Assembly (NCBI GenBank): GCA_016721195.1
Contig: JADKIO010000005.1
Span: forward strand, 124,001-188,000
Reading direction: 5' to 3'
DNA: 64,000 nucleotides
Source: Candidatus Geothrix skivensis
Lineage (GTDB): Bacteria; Acidobacteriota; Holophagae; Holophagales; Holophagaceae
Below are positions 61,687 through 64,000 of the stretch, in pieces (positions within the stretch are counted from its first letter, which is position 1; each line of letters begins with the position of its first letter). A program made the position numbers and the translations under genes. The notes under the pieces were generated by a model that did not search any database, was not told where the DNA came from, and saw only the letters and a program-made list of their open reading frames with translations.

Positions 61687-62559
61687 TCACAGCCCCCGGG
61701 CCCACTCCGGCCGCAGGGGGGTGCCGCCCGCCAGGGCCTTGTCGATGGCCGCCAGGATGGCTTCCCGGTCCCGGGGCAGGCGGCCGCCGATGGGCAGGTA
61801 GTTCGAGGCGTGGTTGGAGCGGAAGATGGCCGAGCTGGGCTGGGCCTCCTCGATGAACCAGCGCAGCTCGGTGAGCAGGCCCCGGGTGTCCGGCAGCTCG
61901 AAGCGACCCTGGTCCTCCAGCCGGTGGATGGGCGTGCCCGGGACCACCGTCAAGGTGAGGGTCGACAGGAAGCGCGGGTCCATGGCCGTGGCCAGTCGGC
62001 CCGAGGCCCGGGCATGCGCCTCGCTGCGGTCCCGACCACCGGCCCCCAGCAGGAACATCAGGGACTGCTCCATTCCCGCCTCCCGGGCCTTGCGGGCCCC
62101 CTCCGCATGTTCAGCGGCGGTGGCGCCCTTGGCCAGGCGATGGAGGGTCAGCTCGTCGCCGGATTCGGGCCCGATGTAGAGGAGGGACAGCCCCAGCTCC
62201 CGCAGGCGTCGCAGGTGGTCCTGGGACTTCTCCAGCAGGTTCCGGGCGGTGGCATAGGTACTCACCCGCCGGAGGCGCGGGAAGGCCGTGGCCAGCGCGC
62301 GCAGGATCGGCTCCCAGTGGTCGAGGTCCATGGCCAGAGGGTCCCCATCGGCCACGAAGACGTGGCGAACGTCCTCGGCGTACCGAGCCGCGGCTTCGGT
62401 GATTTCGGCCTGGAGCTCCTCGAGGGGCCGCACCTGGTAGCGCTTGCCCCGGTACATGGCGCAGTAGGTGCAGGCATTCCAGGAGCAGCCCAGGGTCGCC
62501 TGGAGGATGAAGGAATCTGCCTCGCTGGGGGGGCGGAAGAGGGGTTCGACGTAGCGCAC
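61687..62559 (-). CDS. Radical SAM protein
   Basis: 290 residues. The cluster motif reads CSWNACTYCAMY, a CX4CX2C spacing rather than the common CX3CX2C; this Asn-containing variant is known in an uncharacterised radical SAM group. Later SAM-binding strands: YIGPESGDELTL, LLGAGGRDRSEA and TVVPGTP. Reaction unknown. The GTG at 62559 is the only start consistent with the upstream gene's end; AGGAG lies about 11 nt before it. It follows the membrane gene (62589-63770) at 29 nt on the same strand. Confidence 0.83.
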   Translation of the reverse strand: MRYVEPLFRPPSEADSFILQATLGCSWNACTYCAMYRGKRYQVRPLEELQAEITEAAARYAEDVRHVFVADGDPLAMDLDHWEPILRALATAFPRLRRVSTYATARNLLEKSQDHLRRLRELGLSLLYIGPESGDELTLHRLAKGATAAEHAEGARKAREAGMEQSLMFLLGAGGRDRSEAHARASGRLATAMDPRFLSTLTLTVVPGTPIHRLEDQGRFELPDTRGLLTELRWFIEEAQPSSAIFRSNHASNYLPIGGRLPRDREAILAAIDKALAGGTPLRPEWARGL

Positions 62560-62588
62560 AACGGCATTCTCTCCTGGAATGCAGCGGG

Positions 62589-63770
62589 CTACCCCTCCAT
62601 CTCGAAGGCTTTCGGCTGCCAGACATCCATGGAGTTGTAGAGATTCCAGATCTGGATCAGCTGCTGGTCCTCGAACATGCGCTGCAGCAGCATCTGGAAT
62701 TCGTCCAGGGGCATGCCCACCTTGGTGCAGAGCGTATCGAGGACCTTGGCGGCGGGGCCGTCGGGGGCCGTCGAGGCCAGGTGACCGAGGTAGGCTAGGT
62801 CGATGGCCCCCGTGAGGCCATGCTGACGGATGAGCCACTCGGCCGTGTCCGGCAGGAAGAAATACAGCAGCGACTCGTCCATCCAGGCGAGGATCTGCCG
62901 GGGCGAGAAATTGGTGTTGCGGAGCAGGTGGTAGGGCTCGGCGAAGGCCAGCGCGTAGGCATCCTCGATGCCCTCTTCGCGCAGGCGGTCCTGGATGTCC
63001 AGGGTGATCCCCCGGATGCAGAGCAGGCTCTTGTTGTTCAGCACGGCAGCCGAAAGAGCCCCATCGCCCAGGGCCTTTCGGGCGGAATCGGAGATGTAGC
63101 CGATGACCTTCTGGGGAGACAACCCGGCAAGGAAGAACAGCGCGGCGCGGGCGAACTGTTCGTTCTCCTTGAGGGGCAGGGCGAGGGCGGCCACGATGGC
63201 GATCCCCGGGCCCAGGACGACGGTCACCGCGCACCACATGGCGCCGCCGCCCGTGAGGTCCGCCCGGAAGTTCCGGATCCCGAGATGGACCATGACATAG
63301 GCATAGGCGCCGGCCAGCCCGAACCGGCCGGCGGCGAGGAGCTGCTGGCTGGTGGCCTCGCTGGCTGAAAGCTGCGGGAACCAGCCGCCGAAGAAGAGGC
63401 CGGCCTGCAACACGCAGGCAGAGGCAAGGAAGAGAGCCGGCACGCCGAAGCGCAGCAGGATCTGGCCTGGTGCGAAGTACCGCCGCCAGGCCCCTTCCAG
63501 GGCCTCGAAATCCACCGTCAGGATGGCTGACTTCCCTGCGCCCTTCTGGGGGCTGACGCTACGGCTCTTCACCGAGTGCAGGAAGAAGGCATGCTGGGCG
63601 ACCATGAGGGGCGGCAGCGCGGCCAGGACCCAGGGCCAACCCAGGTTGTTCCCCTGGCTGCGGAGGATGAACCACAAGCTGGCGCCGATCGCCAGGGTGA
63701 ACAGCCAGGACAGGGCCGCAGGCCCACTGTCCCTCTTCTCGCCGCCCGGGGAACCAGGAATGGCATCCAT
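62589..63770 (-). CDS. Multi-helix membrane protein of unknown function
   Basis: 393 residues. Helices at about 18-36, 45-63, 106-130, 148-165 and 178-197, then a soluble C-terminal half of 190 residues with many Leu/Asp (FSPRQILAWMDESLLYFFLPDTAEWLI, TAPDGPAAKVLDTLCTKVGMPLDEFQMLLQRMFEDQQLI). Not recognised. GGAG five nt before the ATG. Probably cotranscribed with the radical SAM gene. Confidence 0.72.
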   Translation of the reverse strand: MDAIPGSPGGEKRDSGPAALSWLFTLAIGASLWFILRSQGNNLGWPWVLAALPPLMVAQHAFFLHSVKSRSVSPQKGAGKSAILTVDFEALEGAWRRYFAPGQILLRFGVPALFLASACVLQAGLFFGGWFPQLSASEATSQQLLAAGRFGLAGAYAYVMVHLGIRNFRADLTGGGAMWCAVTVVLGPGIAIVAALALPLKENEQFARAALFFLAGLSPQKVIGYISDSARKALGDGALSAAVLNNKSLLCIRGITLDIQDRLREEGIEDAYALAFAEPYHLLRNTNFSPRQILAWMDESLLYFFLPDTAEWLIRQHGLTGAIDLAYLGHLASTAPDGPAAKVLDTLCTKVGMPLDEFQMLLQRMFEDQQLIQIWNLYNSMDVWQPKAFEMEG

Positions 63771-63895
63771 ATCGACTCCGGAGTTGGGGTCGATTCTAGG
63801 AGTCGGGCGGTCCGTCAGGCATCAAGAATTTTATTTTCCTCGCCACATTCTGACGATTTAATCCAAATGCATGGCCTGATCGAGTTGGCTTTTGC

Positions 63896-64000
63896 CTAGG
63901 GCCGGTAGGTGGTGCCCACGGCCGGCGGCGCATCGGTGCGCGGCACATGGCAGGAGAGGCAGACGTACCGGGAGCCGACCACCTTGGCGCCCTTCTTGTC
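63896..64000 (-). CDS. napB: 3' end of NapB, periplasmic nitrate reductase cytochrome c subunit
   Basis: The last 34 codons only; the 5' part lies beyond the window. The heme-binding motif CLSCH is followed by VPRTDAPPAVGTTYRP at the end, lining up with the NapB C-terminus (YFCLQCHVPQADTAPIVGNTF in E. coli). NapB passes electrons to NapA in nitrate respiration. The catalytic subunit is presumably just outside. The assignment comes from this short tail and is strong in pattern but brief. Confidence 0.78.
   Translation of the reverse strand, partial: DKKGAKVVGSRYVCLSCHVPRTDAPPAVGTTYRP

Overview
The window is a 64 kb stretch of ordinary, densely coded, GC-rich bacterial chromosome. Third codon positions are strongly G/C, intergenic gaps are short, and GTG/TTG starts are common. 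It looks Gram-negative: there is an outer-membrane barrel protein, a TonB-like protein, periplasmic c-type cytochrome material and many signal peptides. The gene mix (large Ser/Thr kinase with TPRs, GH130 plus family-4 glycosyltransferase pair, three-part proton-translocating transhydrogenase, NapB end, FeoAB, MCP-like proteins) suggests Acidobacteriota, perhaps the Holophaga/Geothrix group. That placement is inference; no rRNA or marker phylogeny is possible from reading alone.

Layout. 1-9 kb: a membrane Ser/Thr kinase with TPRs, a PaaG-like crotonase, a class I amidotransferase-type hydrolase, ssb, the ABC-F ATPase ybiT and a PAS/histidine kinase/receiver hybrid. 9-20 kb: tcdA and a TatD-like gene (coupled), tRNA-Arg(CCT), the GT4/GH130 pair, a dCMP-deaminase-like gene, then a chain of overlapping minus-strand genes (Gfo/Idh oxidoreductase, serine hydrolase, SpoIID/SPOR protein). 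20-32 kb: yebC, a TPR membrane protein, ybeY with an unusual basic tail, rsmG, a LysM protein, a PfkB kinase, a degenerate Smr-like protein, an outer-membrane protein, two look-alike secreted coiled-coil proteins, uup and a MarR regulator. 32-43 kb: a secreted transglutaminase, an Spy/LTxxQ protein, recO, an 880-residue MCP-like protein, a TonB-like protein, RNase P RNA, a GNAT, an MFS transporter, a methyltransferase and a Fur-family regulator divergent from an unknown gene.

43-64 kb: adenosine deaminase, nrnA, ribA, a DUF2721-like protein, rluB with ten 12-residue repeats, an AI-2E-family permease coupled to pgsA, feoA-feoB plus a tiny Cys-rich Feo partner, a metallo-beta-lactamase hydrolase, a nitroreductase, glgC, DoxX-like and DinB-like genes, the pntAA-pntAB-pntB operon, a papain-like peptidase, an NTF2-like secreted protein, a radical SAM protein, a membrane protein and the 3' end of napB at the right edge.

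Functional themes are housekeeping (replication/repair, RNA maturation, ribosome and translation factors), redox and iron physiology (Feo, Fur, transhydrogenase, NapB), envelope maintenance and storage polysaccharide. I see no prophage, insertion sequence, CRISPR array or defence island. The most unusual points are protein-architecture oddities (YbeY tail, degenerate Smr, MCP-like chimera, RluB repeats, kinase activation-loop insert) and intergenic repeats (a GGATTAACAGG inverted repeat that supplies a gene's stop codon, and a duplicated yebC 3' end). I did not find a convincing new multi-gene system.
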